Shown here: positions 8,500 to 16,440 of the stretch, piece after piece
Layout of the letters: the number at the start of each line of letters is the position of its first letter
How positions within the stretch are numbered: the stretch's first letter is position 1
Program-made: the position numbers and the translations under genes
Source of the DNA: Streptomyces sp. NBC_01217
Lineage (GTDB): Bacteria > Actinomycetota > Actinomycetes > Streptomycetales > Streptomycetaceae
Direction of reading: 5' to 3'
Assembly: GCF_035994185.1 (NCBI RefSeq)
Contig: NZ_CP108538.1
Span: 6,053,501-6,117,500, forward strand
DNA: 64,000 nucleotides
The notes under the pieces: generated by a model
Told to the model about the DNA's origin: nothing
Seen by the model: the letters and a program-made list of their open reading frames with translations, nothing else
The model's database searches: none

Positions 8500-9161
8500 A
8501 TGAGTCATGGGCAGGGTGGTACCGGGACCGACAGGGTTCCGACGCCGTCATCCTCACCACCGACGGACAACAACTCCGCCTCCGGATCAGGGGCATCGAC
8601 TTCGAGGGCAAGAGCTTCGACGGCCTCACCCCGGCGGCCGGCACACCACCGGACGGCGATGTGTTCGCCCTGGTGGACGGCGCGTTGGGCGACTGCGTCC
8701 TGGAGTGGGACCTGCCGCTCCCGGTCCTTTGCGACGGGGCCGTCCAGCAGGCCACGCTCAGCTGCCTGCTGTCGCTGCGCCGCCCCGATCCGTACCTCTA
8801 CCTGGAGCTGCAGTTCGGAGGAGCGGCCTACGGCTCCCGTCGAGCCGAGAGCGACTTCGCGTCCGCCCTCGCCACGATCCAGCGCGCCCTGCCGCCAGGG
8901 GTGCGCCTCCGGACCTGCATAGCCTGCGCCTTCTCGGACTACTTCCCGTCCCCCGGCCGCGGCCTCTCCGGCGGCCTCGCCTGCTTCCGGGGCGCCAAGG
9001 ACGCCTACCGCGGGGCGGCCGGTGAGGGCGATGTCCTGGATCTGTGGGACCGGCGGACCGGCTTCGTCCAGGAGATCTGGAGCTGCCAGGAGTACGAGCC
9101 CCGCCCGGACAAGGGCGCCGGCACCGGACACCGGGGCGCGTTCCCGCTCGAACTCGCCTGA
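8493..9161 (+). CDS. Uncharacterised protein, DUF6304-like
   Basis: This 222-residue soluble protein has no signal peptide or membrane segment. It begins MTDESWAGWYRDRQGSD and looks like the streptomycete DUF6304 family; I assign that name from memory of similar sequences, without a search. It is mostly alternating beta-like hydrophobic stretches with one cysteine cluster (RTCIACAFSDYF) near residue 155. No catalytic motif is recognised. The start codon is buried in a 15-bp-stem hairpin, suggesting tight translational or transcriptional control. A terminator follows at 9194-9232. Confidence 0.75.
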   Translation: MTDESWAGWYRDRQGSDAVILTTDGQQLRLRIRGIDFEGKSFDGLTPAAGTPPDGDVFALVDGALGDCVLEWDLPLPVLCDGAVQQATLSCLLSLRRPDPYLYLELQFGGAAYGSRRAESDFASALATIQRALPPGVRLRTCIACAFSDYFPSPGRGLSGGLACFRGAKDAYRGAAGEGDVLDLWDRRTGFVQEIWSCQEYEPRPDKGAGTGHRGAFPLELA

Positions 9162-9193
9162 TCCTCGGGCGTGTGTCCACCCGTCCGTCGGGC

Positions 9194-9232
9194 CCAAGGG
9201 GGCCACCCCGTCCTACGAGGTGGCCCCCTTGG
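9194..9232. terminator. Bidirectional terminator hairpin
   Basis: Perfect 14-base arms CCAAGGGGGCCACC and GGTGGCCCCCTTGG around an 11-base loop, between the converging DUF6304-like and snapalysin genes. Confidence 0.85.
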
Positions 9233-9254
9233 CCCCGTTGGCGTCGAGCGGCCG

Positions 9255-9932
9255 TCAGGAGGTGCTGCGGGCGAGTGCGGCTGCGAAGCCGTACTGCCAC
9301 AGGTAGTTCACCTGGCTGCGCTCGTTCGCGTTGGGATACGGGTTGGTGCAGGACGTGCCGGGGCCGCCGCCCGACATCAGCTCGCTGCACGGACCGGAGT
9401 AGTGGTCAGGCAGGCCGAGCACATGACCGGTCTCGTGCGCGGTCACGCGGGTCGAGTTGTACTGCTGGTTCTGCGCGTAGTCGAGGAAGATGTACCCGTT
9501 GCCGTGCCCGTCGGTGCTGGCGTAAGAGCCGCGTGAGTCGTTGCCCTCGTAGTAGGCGAAGTCGGCGTTCGAGCCTTCCTGCAGCCGGACGTTGGAGACC
9601 GAGCTGTTCCAGATCTGCGCGCTGCTGGATATCTGGGTGCGGAAGCTCGGCGCGTTGGCGGCGCTGTAGACGATGGTGACCGCCTGGGCGCCCGGGTTCG
9701 CCGCCCGCTTCTCGGCGACGGACCTGGCGACCGCCTCGAAGAACGCCTTGTTCGCGGCGGCGTTCTCCTGCGACGCGGAGTGGGAGGTGTAGCCCGCATG
9801 GGCCTGCGAGGAGGCGATGGCGGGCCCGGCGGGTGCGGGAGAGGAGGCGATGGCGGGTGCGGTGCCCAGCGCGGCCGTGAGTGCGAAGCCGAGTCCGAGC
9901 ACGGCCGACATGACGGTCCTGGGGTATTTCAT
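9255..9932 (-). CDS. snpA: Snapalysin-family secreted zinc metalloprotease
   Basis: This 225-residue precursor is a small neutral protease (peptidase family M7). Residues 1-29 are a Sec signal peptide (MKYPR, hydrophobic core, AIA), then a short pro-region, then the catalytic domain. The zinc site [11 protein letters not shown] (residues 166-176) has the metzincin HExxHxxGxxD form, with Asp as third ligand, typical of snapalysin; a Met-turn LMSGG follows, and a disulfide is likely between CSELM and CTNP. It would degrade extracellular protein. It is divergent from a LysR regulator, the classic snpA/snpR arrangement in which the regulator activates the protease. Confidence 0.95.
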   Translation of the reverse strand: MKYPRTVMSAVLGLGFALTAALGTAPAIASSPAPAGPAIASSQAHAGYTSHSASQENAAANKAFFEAVARSVAEKRAANPGAQAVTIVYSAANAPSFRTQISSSAQIWNSSVSNVRLQEGSNADFAYYEGNDSRGSYASTDGHGNGYIFLDYAQNQQYNSTRVTAHETGHVLGLPDHYSGPCSELMSGGGPGTSCTNPYPNANERSQVNYLWQYGFAAALARSTS

Positions 9933-10178
9933 GGGGGGTCTCCTACCGATTGCCTGTCCGGTGAACCCGTCCGGTCATCGAACGCGGACGGGGTGCGGTA
10001 CGGAGAGAGTGTCGGGGAGCGCGAGCTGTGGCGGATGATGTCAACCGCCGATAGCACCGCCCTATCGCCGGCCCCGGTACCGTCATCGACGGCTGCGCCA
10101 ACTCCCGGTGAATTAAAGGACTTTGATGGGATTGGGGCGTCTGGTGCGACGGTCGCCCGCGGTCCTACGCTCGATCGC

Positions 10179-11132
10179 ATGGAGCTGGAGGTGAGACACC
10201 TCAGGGCGCTGTGCGCCATCGCCGACACGGGCAGCCTGCACCGAGCCGCCCGCATGCTGGGCGTGAGCCAGCCCTCCCTGTCCACCCAGCTGCGCCGGAT
10301 CGAGAACACTCTGGGCGCCGAGTTGTTCAGCCGCGAACGGACCGGCTGCCGACCGACGTTGCTCGGTCGCTCCGTCCTCGGCCGGGCCCGCCCCCTGGTC
10401 GAGGGAATGGCCGCCCTGGTGAGCGAGGCGAAGGCGGAGGCCGAAGCGGTCCGCGCCACGGGCCAGCGACTGCGCATCGGCAGCACGGCGAGCCGGGTCA
10501 TCGGTGACTGGCTGCGCAGGCTCCGGCTCCGGCTGCCCGGCACGGACATCTCGTTACGGGTCGAGGTATCGGCCAGTGCCCTGCTGCGTACGGTCGAGGC
10601 GGGCGGGCTCGACGTCGCCTTCGTGCACGAGGTCGAGGGCTGTCCGTTGGCCGTTCCGGACGGCCTGGAGCAGCGCGTACTCCTGGACCGTGAACCGCAG
10701 TTCATCTCCATGGCCCGGGACCATCCGGCCGCCGCCCGGCCCGTGGTCGACCTCGGGGACCTGGCCGCCGACCGGTGGATGGTCGACCCCACGGTGGATG
10801 GCGAATGGGACGGGCTGCGCCGGGTGTTGGGCGAGGCGGGCCTCGCGCCGACCGTCCTGCACGGCGACTACCTCACCGCCGCGTCCCTCGTCGTGCTCGG
10901 CGAGGCGGTCGCCCCCTGCCAGCCCACCTCCGGGCCGCGCGACGACATGGCGATCCGGCCGCTGCGCGACGACCCCCTCGCCGTACGGCTGCTGCTGGTG
11001 TCCCGGCCGGGCGCCGACATGACGACGGTGTACGAGGAACTGGAGGCGGCCTATCGTGAGGCGGCCCAGCGGGCGGCCGGGTACCACCAGTGGCTGCTGC
11101 GCAACCGCAGCCCGCTCGCCCGCACGCGGTGA
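10179..11132 (+). CDS. snpR: LysR-family activator of the divergent snapalysin gene
   Basis: This 317-residue LysR-type regulator has its N-terminal winged helix at residues 1-62 (DTGSLHRAARMLGVSQPSLSTQLRRIE) and an effector-binding domain after residue 90. The ATG at 10179 (MELEVRHLRAL) is the natural LysR start; the open frame continues far upstream but not in a conserved way. The 246-base gap to snpA should contain its operator and both promoters; I could not settle a unique T-N11-A site. In Streptomyces, regulators in this position activate snpA. Effector unknown. Confidence 0.9.
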   Translation: MELEVRHLRALCAIADTGSLHRAARMLGVSQPSLSTQLRRIENTLGAELFSRERTGCRPTLLGRSVLGRARPLVEGMAALVSEAKAEAEAVRATGQRLRIGSTASRVIGDWLRRLRLRLPGTDISLRVEVSASALLRTVEAGGLDVAFVHEVEGCPLAVPDGLEQRVLLDREPQFISMARDHPAAARPVVDLGDLAADRWMVDPTVDGEWDGLRRVLGEAGLAPTVLHGDYLTAASLVVLGEAVAPCQPTSGPRDDMAIRPLRDDPLAVRLLLVSRPGADMTTVYEELEAAYREAAQRAAGYHQWLLRNRSPLARTR

Positions 11133-11448
11133 ACGACCGCGGTTCGGGAATCGCCGCACTCGACGCCTTCTGCGACCGGGCGCTGCCGGCCCGCGCGGGG
11201 CGGATCCCGGGGCGGACCCCGCGAGTGGAGGCCGAATCGCCGGCGGAGACGGCCCGGCGCGTGCTCGGCACCCGGCATGCCCCGACCGCTCCTGGAAGGA
11301 CGGGCCCGGCCGCGGCGGCTCACGCCCGAACGCGGGTTCCCATGGCGGTGAGCGGATTCTCGGCGGGATCGCGGCAGTTCTGCTCGCGGCCCGATCGGCG
11401 GCCACGCTGATGGCCCGCGGGCCGCGTCGACGCGGCTAGCTTTGGCCC
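11133..11448. other. Intergenic stretch with no supported gene
   Basis: A GTG overlapping the snpR stop (11129) opens a frame with high Ala/Arg/Pro content and no domain, cysteine pattern or conserved start, so I do not call it. No terminator or RNA gene is evident; the last ~40 bases should carry the promoter of the DUF952 gene. Confidence 0.5.
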
Positions 11449-11808
11449 ATGACCGAACTGCTGCTGCACCTCACCGAAGGGCCCTTGTGGGAGGCGGCCC
11501 GCGGGATCGGGACGTATGAGATGTCCACCCGCGGCCGCACCCTGCACGAAGAGGGCTTCATCCACTGCTCGCTGCCGCACCAGCTCGCCGGCGTGGCCGA
11601 GACGCTGTACGGCGCCGGGAGCCGGGCCGGGACCGGTGACCAGGATCTGGTGGTCCTCGTCATCGACCCCGCACGGCTCCCGGCGCCCGTGCGGTACGAG
11701 CCCGTCGCGCCCGGAGGCGAGGAGTTCCCGCACATCTACGGACCCGTCCCGGTGGACGCGGTCGTGGAGGTGCGCCCCTGGCCGCGCAAGGAAGGCGACC
11801 CCGCATGA
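11449..11808 (+). CDS. DUF952 family protein
   Basis: This 119-residue protein matches DUF952: a beta-rich single domain with the recognisable segments HLTEGPLWEAA near the N-terminus, EGFIHCSLPHQL in the middle, and EEFPHIYGPVPVDAVVEV near the end. The fold is related to ADP-ribosyltransferase-like small proteins by remote similarity, but no biochemical role is established. Its stop overlaps the start of the next gene by 4 bases (ATGA), so the two are translationally coupled. Confidence 0.88.
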   Translation: MTELLLHLTEGPLWEAARGIGTYEMSTRGRTLHEEGFIHCSLPHQLAGVAETLYGAGSRAGTGDQDLVVLVIDPARLPAPVRYEPVAPGGEEFPHIYGPVPVDAVVEVRPWPRKEGDPA

Positions 11809-12749
11809 ACCCCCGACCCCCCACAGACCCCGTCGACCCCACAGTCCCCACGGACCCGGGCGCCCCCATCATCGCCGTCACCGGCGCGACCGGTGCGGTC
11901 GGCAGCCGCGTCGCACAGCGCCTGGCGCGCGCCGGAGTGCCCGTACGGCTTCTCGGCCGCGACCCGTCCCGGCTGCCGGAGCTGCCCGGCGCCGTCGCCG
12001 CACCGCCCGCCCCCTACGGGGACGGGGAGGCCATGCGCCGCGCCCTCGCCGGGGCGCACACCCTGTTCCTCGTCTCGGCGCACGAGAGCCCCGACCGGGT
12101 GCTCCAGCACACGACGGCCGTGGACGCGGCGGTCGCCGCGGGCGTCGAGCGCATCGTGTACGTCTCCTTCCTCGGCGCGGCGCCGGACGCCACGTTCACC
12201 TACGCCCGGGACCACTGGCACACCGAGGCACACATCCGGGTCGCCGAGGTCCGCTACACCTTCCTGCGCGACAGCCTGTACCTCGCCGGGATCCCTGCGA
12301 TGACCGGCGTCGACGGGGTGCTGCGCGGTCCCGGAGGCGACGGCCGGGTGGCGGCGGTGGCTCACGAGGACATCGCGGACGCCGCCACCGCCGTGCTGCT
12401 CGCCGACACCGAGGGCGTGGACACCCGCCACGACGGGGTCACGTACGACCTCACGGGCCCGGAGGCCTTCACTCTCGCCGAAGCGGCCGAGGAGCTCAGC
12501 AGGGTCACCGGCCGGACCGTCACCTACGTACCGGAGACCCGTGAGGAGGCCTATGCCTCACGGGCGCACTACGGTGCCGAGGACTGGGAGGTGGCCGGCT
12601 GGGTGACGTCGTACGAGGCCATCGCCACCGGCGAGATGTCCACGGTCTCGGACGCCGTGGCGAACCTCACCGGGCATCCGGCGACGGGCCTGGCCACGTA
12701 TCTGAGGGAGCATCCGGACAGCTACCGGCATCTGCTGAAGACGGACTGA
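11805..12749 (+). CDS. NmrA/SDR-type NAD(P)-binding oxidoreductase
   Basis: This 314-residue atypical short-chain dehydrogenase has a Rossmann motif TGATGAVGSRV at residues 26-36 and the NADP-type RLLGRDPSRL that follows. It resembles QOR2/NmrA-like NAD(P)H-binding proteins (HTLFLVSAHES, VERIVYVSFLGAAPDATFTYARDHWHTE). The canonical YxxxK is not in its normal form, as in other NmrA relatives, so a quinone reductase or a redox-sensing role are both possible. The first 20 residues are Pro/Asp/Thr-rich and not conserved. It is coupled to the DUF952 gene. Confidence 0.85.
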   Translation: MNPRPPTDPVDPTVPTDPGAPIIAVTGATGAVGSRVAQRLARAGVPVRLLGRDPSRLPELPGAVAAPPAPYGDGEAMRRALAGAHTLFLVSAHESPDRVLQHTTAVDAAVAAGVERIVYVSFLGAAPDATFTYARDHWHTEAHIRVAEVRYTFLRDSLYLAGIPAMTGVDGVLRGPGGDGRVAAVAHEDIADAATAVLLADTEGVDTRHDGVTYDLTGPEAFTLAEAAEELSRVTGRTVTYVPETREEAYASRAHYGAEDWEVAGWVTSYEAIATGEMSTVSDAVANLTGHPATGLATYLREHPDSYRHLLKTD

Positions 12750-12793
12750 CACCACGGCGGGCGACACGCGAGACGGAAGGGGGCCACGGGCCC

Positions 12794-13417
12794 ATGCGTA
12801 CAGAAACCCCCTGGGGCCCCTGGGAGCCGCTCCCGCTCACCGAGGCCGCCGGCCTCTTCGCCCCGCTGCGCGCCCCCTGGTGGGTGGCGGGCGGATACGC
12901 GGTCGAACTCGCCGTGGGCCACGCCTTCCGGGACCACGGCGACATCGACGTACTCCTGCTGCGCCGCGACCAGCTCGCCGCCCAGCGGCTCCTGGCGGGC
13001 TGGGAGTGGTGGGCCGCCGATCCGCCCGGCACCCTGCGCCCCTGGCTCCCCGGCGAGGTCCTGCCGCCGGGGGTCCACGACATCTGGTGCCGCCCCGGCC
13101 CGGCCGAGCCCTGGCGCATCCAGCTCATGCTCGACGACGCGGAGGGCACCGACTGGCTGTTCCGCCGCGACCCCCGCATCCGCCTCCCGCTCGACCGGCT
13201 CGGCCGGGTCTCCAGGGACGGCGTCCCGTACCTTTCCCCCGAGGTGCAGCTCCTGTACAAGGCCAAGTCCCCGCGTCCCAAGGACGAACAGGACTTCGCG
13301 ACGGCACTGCCGGGCCTCACCGCGGACCAGTGCGCCTGGCTGACCGAGACGATCACCCTGGCCCAGGGCGCCGACCACCCGTGGACGACACGCCTGCGCG
13401 CCCACACGGCCGGCTGA
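12794..13417 (+). CDS. Nucleotidyltransferase fold protein, aminoglycoside adenylyltransferase-like
   Basis: This 207-residue protein has the start of a DNA polymerase beta-like nucleotidyltransferase: WWVAGGYAVELAVG followed by HGDIDVLLLRRDQ, with the DID acidic pair. The length and the tail PEVQLLYKAKSPRPKDEQDF resemble ANT(2'')-like and other stand-alone nucleotidyltransferases, which may adenylylate a small molecule. Chromosomal copies in Streptomyces are common and mostly untested, so resistance should not be assumed. A second, unrelated nucleotidyltransferase lies at 61101-61925. Confidence 0.8.
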   Translation: MRTETPWGPWEPLPLTEAAGLFAPLRAPWWVAGGYAVELAVGHAFRDHGDIDVLLLRRDQLAAQRLLAGWEWWAADPPGTLRPWLPGEVLPPGVHDIWCRPGPAEPWRIQLMLDDAEGTDWLFRRDPRIRLPLDRLGRVSRDGVPYLSPEVQLLYKAKSPRPKDEQDFATALPGLTADQCAWLTETITLAQGADHPWTTRLRAHTAG

Positions 13418-13435
13418 CGCGCCCGACGCGCCCCC

Positions 13436-14047
13436 TCACCTCACATACACGCCCGCCCGTGCCGCCGCGGCCGCCGCCTCGGCGGCACGGTCCGCCGCCG
13501 TCTCGTCGAGCGGGTCGCCGCTGGCCAGCAGCCGGTAGTAGAGGGGTGCCGATACGGCGCGAATCACCTCGTCCGCGTCCGTACCCGCGGGCAGTTCCCC
13601 GCGGTCGACGGCCTCGGTGACGCAACCGGACCACTCCTTGATGCGGATCGCGTAGAAGCGGTGCAGCGCCTCGGCCGTGCGCGGGTCGCAGGTGGCCGCG
13701 GCGATCACGGACTTGAAGAGGGCGCCCTGCCGGGGATCGGTGAGGGTGGTGACCACCAGTCGGGCGTTGGCCCTGAGGTCCTCGGCCAGGGAACCCGTGT
13801 CCGTACGGGGAGAGGACTGCTCGGCCATGTCGTCGAGCAGGTCGGCGATCAGGCCGGTGGGGGTGGACCAGCGCCGGTAGACGGTCGTCTTGCCGACCTC
13901 GGCGCGGCGCGCGACATCGGCGAGGTCCAGCCGGTCGAAGCCGTGCTCGGCCAGGGCGTCACCCGCGGCCCGCAGGACCGCTTCACGGACCCGGGCGGTG
14001 CGGCCACCGGGTCGGACGGTGCCGGGCTCCACGCCCTCAGAATCCAT
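13436..14047 (-). CDS. TetR/AcrR-family repressor
   Basis: This 203-residue regulator has an N-terminal TetR helix-turn-helix (HGFDRLDLADVARRAEVGKTT, ending TVYRRWSTP) and a helical C-terminal ligand-binding domain. It is divergent from the MFS exporter that begins at 14155, with 107 bases between the starts and dyad sequences there. The standard inference is that it represses the exporter and is released by a transported compound. The ligand cannot be read from the sequence. A short gap separates it from the converging nucleotidyltransferase gene. Confidence 0.9.
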   Translation of the reverse strand: MDSEGVEPGTVRPGGRTARVREAVLRAAGDALAEHGFDRLDLADVARRAEVGKTTVYRRWSTPTGLIADLLDDMAEQSSPRTDTGSLAEDLRANARLVVTTLTDPRQGALFKSVIAAATCDPRTAEALHRFYAIRIKEWSGCVTEAVDRGELPAGTDADEVIRAVSAPLYYRLLASGDPLDETAADRAAEAAAAAARAGVYVR

Positions 14048-14099
14048 AACGGGTCTCCAGTTTCATTAGTAAGCCTTCCCTGCTACGGTAACCACTCAC

Positions 14100-14125
14100 C
14101 TTAACGGAACTGCCATCCTGTTAAG
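14100..14125. promoter_or_regulatory. Candidate TetR operator, inverted repeat
   Basis: CTTAAC (14100-14105) and GTTAAG (14120-14125) form a perfect 6-base inverted repeat 14 bases apart, in the TetR/MFS divergent gap. A TACGGTAAC stretch at 14084-14092 is a second candidate half-site. Binding is inferred from position only. Confidence 0.5.
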
Positions 14126-14154
14126 CCGTAGGTCTCCCCTGAGGAAGGGCAATC

Positions 14155-15636
14155 ATGTCCGCATCCGGCCGGACCCGGTCTTCCGACACCACCGACGACA
14201 CCGGGGCCGCTCCCGCCGCCTCGTCCTCGAAGATCCGCATGACCGGACGGCAGAAGCTGGTCCTCACCCTCCTCCTCGGCGCCCAGTTCATGATCGCCGT
14301 GGACTTCTCGATCCTGAACGTCGCGCTGCCCGTCGTCGGCGAGGGCCTCGGCTTCTCGCTCTCCCATCTGCAGTGGATCGCCACCGCGTTCGCCCTCGCA
14401 GCCGCCGGTTTCACGCTGCTGTTCGGCCGCGTCGCCGATCTCGTGGGCCGCAAAAGGCTGTTCCTGGGCGGCATGGCCGTTCTCGGTCTCTCTTCCGCCC
14501 TGGGCGGACTCGCCACCTCGCCCGAAGTCCTGCTCACCGCAAGGGTGTTGCAGGGGCTCGCCACGGCGGCCGTCACCCCCGCCGGACTCGCCCTGCTGAC
14601 CACGGCCTTCAAGGAGGGACCGCTGCGGGAACGCGCGCTGGGTCTCAACGGCGCGCTGATGTCCGCCGGATTCACCGCCGGGGCCATCCTCGGCGGACTG
14701 CTCACCGATCTGCTCTCCTGGCGCTGGGCCTTCTTCATCAACGTTCCCGTGGCCGCCCTGGTGGTGGCCCTCGCCCCGGCCGTCATCACCGACTCGCGCC
14801 CCGTGCGGCGCCCCCGGCTCGACGTCCCCGGGGCCGTGACCGTCACGGGCGGACTGCTCCTGCTCGTCTACGGACTGACCCGGGCCGGTGAGTCCGGCTG
14901 GACCGCGCCCACCACCCTGGCCGCGCTCCTCGTGGGGCTCGTGCTCCTCCTGGTCTTCCGGTCCGTCGAGAAGAGGGCCACGGCGCCCCTGGTTCCCGTA
15001 CACATCCTGAAGCGGCGCAGCGTCATCTGGGGCAATACCGCCGGCCTGATCGCCTTCGTCACCGAGACCTCGCTGGTCTTCCTGCTCACCCTCTATCTGC
15101 AGGAAGTACTCGGCCACTCACCGCTCGCCACCGGCCTCGCCTTCGGCGTCCTGGGTCTCGGCACCGTGATCGGCGGCGCGTTCGGCGGCCGTGCGGTCGG
15201 CCGGTACGGCAGCCGTACGACCATCGTGGCCGGCGGCATCATCCAGGCCGTGGCCACGCTCTCCCTGGTGGCGCTCGGTACGTCGGAGGCCTGGATCCGG
15301 CTTCTGCTGGCGGCCACCTTCATCGGCGGCATCGGCAACATGCTGATGATCGTCGGCTTCATGGTCACCGCGACCTCCGGACTTCCCGACGAGGAACAGG
15401 GTCTGGCCACCGGCCTCGCCACCATGACCCAGCAGGTCGGCATCACGATGGGCATCCCGGTGATGAGCGCCGTCGTCACCGCCCGGATGTCCGCCCTGGG
15501 CGACACCGGCCCCGAGGGCGTCCTGTCGGGAGTCTCGATCGCGATCCTGCTCAACGCGGCGCTGACCCTGACCGGCGCGCTGCTGGCCGGCGCCTTCCTG
15601 GGGCCGCGCCGCGCTGGGGGCGCGGCGCGGCGGTGA
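14155..15636 (+). CDS. MFS drug exporter, DHA2 (14-helix) family
   Basis: This 493-residue transporter has about 14 hydrophobic segments. Family motifs are visible: the helix-1 motif DFSILNVALPVVGEGLGFS, and motif A GRVADLVGRKRLFLGG between helices 2 and 3. DHA2 proteins expel drugs, dyes or secondary metabolites by proton antiport. GAGGAAGG lies 7 bases before the ATG. The first 35 residues are Ser/Thr/Asp-rich and cytoplasmic. Control by the divergent TetR gene is expected. Substrate unknown. Confidence 0.92.
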   Translation: MSASGRTRSSDTTDDTGAAPAASSSKIRMTGRQKLVLTLLLGAQFMIAVDFSILNVALPVVGEGLGFSLSHLQWIATAFALAAAGFTLLFGRVADLVGRKRLFLGGMAVLGLSSALGGLATSPEVLLTARVLQGLATAAVTPAGLALLTTAFKEGPLRERALGLNGALMSAGFTAGAILGGLLTDLLSWRWAFFINVPVAALVVALAPAVITDSRPVRRPRLDVPGAVTVTGGLLLLVYGLTRAGESGWTAPTTLAALLVGLVLLLVFRSVEKRATAPLVPVHILKRRSVIWGNTAGLIAFVTETSLVFLLTLYLQEVLGHSPLATGLAFGVLGLGTVIGGAFGGRAVGRYGSRTTIVAGGIIQAVATLSLVALGTSEAWIRLLLAATFIGGIGNMLMIVGFMVTATSGLPDEEQGLATGLATMTQQVGITMGIPVMSAVVTARMSALGDTGPEGVLSGVSIAILLNAALTLTGALLAGAFLGPRRAGGAARR

Positions 15637-15667
15637 CAGCAGGCTCACCCGCCGATGGCACACGAAG

Positions 15668-15697
15668 GCGCCGGACGGACCAACTTCCGCCCGGCGC
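15668..15697. terminator. Terminator between MFS exporter and VOC gene
   Basis: An 11-base stem with a single mismatch (GCGCCGG-A-CGG paired with CCG-C-CCGGCGC) encloses an 8-base loop. It lies between two converging genes, so it can serve both. Confidence 0.7.
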
Positions 15698-15759
15698 AGT
15701 CGCCTTGTCAGTCCTCGCCCCCTGTCATCTCCCGCCCCCGGCCATCCCGCCGCCCCCTG

Positions 15760-16239
15760 TCAGCCTTCGTCGTGCGCTTTCCGCAGCACGGAGATGTCCA
15801 GCTTCTTCATGGTCATCATCGCCGCGGTGGTCCGGGCGGCCTTCTCCGCGTCCTGGTCGCCGATCAGATCGATCAGTACCTCGGGGACGACCTGCCAGGA
15901 GACGCCGTATCTGTCCTTCAGCCAGCCGCAGGGGCCCTCTTCGCCCCCGTCGGTGAGACGGCCCCAGTAGTAGTCCACCTCGTCCTGGTCCGAGCAGCGG
16001 ATCTGGAACGAGATGGATTCATTGAACGTGAACTGCGGCCCGCCGTTCAGTCCCACGAACTTCTGCCCGTTGATCTCGAACTCGACCGCCATCGCCGAAC
16101 CGGCGGGCCCGGGCCCCGCTTCGGTGTAGCGGCCGATCCTGCCGAGGCGGGAGTTCTTGAAGACCGAGAGGTAGTACTCCGCCGCTTCCTCGGCCTGCCC
16201 GTCGAACCACAGACATGTGGTGAAGCCCTCGGTGGTCAT
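15760..16239 (-). CDS. VOC superfamily protein, PhnB/3-dmu-9_3-mt type
   Basis: This 159-residue protein has the paired beta-alpha-beta-beta-beta units of the vicinal oxygen chelate fold, in the PhnB-like group (start MTTEGFTTCLWFDGQAEEAAEYYLSVF without the long run; conserved QVVPEVLIDL and EKAARTTAAMMTMKKLDI at the end). Members were annotated as 3-demethylubiquinone methyltransferases, but most have no shown activity. AGGAGA before the ATG at 16239 fixes the start over three upstream in-frame ATGs. It is the last gene before the IS30 block. Confidence 0.87.
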   Translation of the reverse strand: MTTEGFTTCLWFDGQAEEAAEYYLSVFKNSRLGRIGRYTEAGPGPAGSAMAVEFEINGQKFVGLNGGPQFTFNESISFQIRCSDQDEVDYYWGRLTDGGEEGPCGWLKDRYGVSWQVVPEVLIDLIGDQDAEKAARTTAAMMTMKKLDISVLRKAHDEG

Positions 16240-16388
16240 CGTTGTCTCCTGTCGTGAGCACATGCCCCGTCGCGTGCGCATGTCCACCCATACCGACTGA
16301 TCCCGTCCCGGAAACTCATCAGTCGGATATTGGGGCAATTCACATGGGTACCCCGCCGGGCGTCGAACCCGCGCTCCAGGAAGCGCGG

Positions 16389-16405
16389 AAGGGCCCGACC
16401 GGTCG
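16389..16405. repeat. Left half of a terminator hairpin plus TCG target duplication
   Basis: AAGGGCCCGACC (16389-16400) is complementary to GGTCGGGCCCTT at 17885-17896, on the far side of IS copy A. TCG at 16403-16405 is repeated at 17878-17880. Removing the IS and one TCG restores a complete hairpin. Confidence 0.85.
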
Positions 16406-16440
16406 GGCAGATTCTCGGGGTCCTCGCAACACCTGATGGC

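Noticed and set aside
11129..11410. Short open frame starting with GTG that overlaps the snpR stop
   Set aside because: Low-complexity Ala/Arg/Pro composition, no domain and no ribosome site.
12794..13417. Reading this nucleotidyltransferase, and the one at 61101-61925, as antibiotic resistance genes
   Set aside because: Only the fold is visible; no close similarity to a proven resistance enzyme can be shown by eye.
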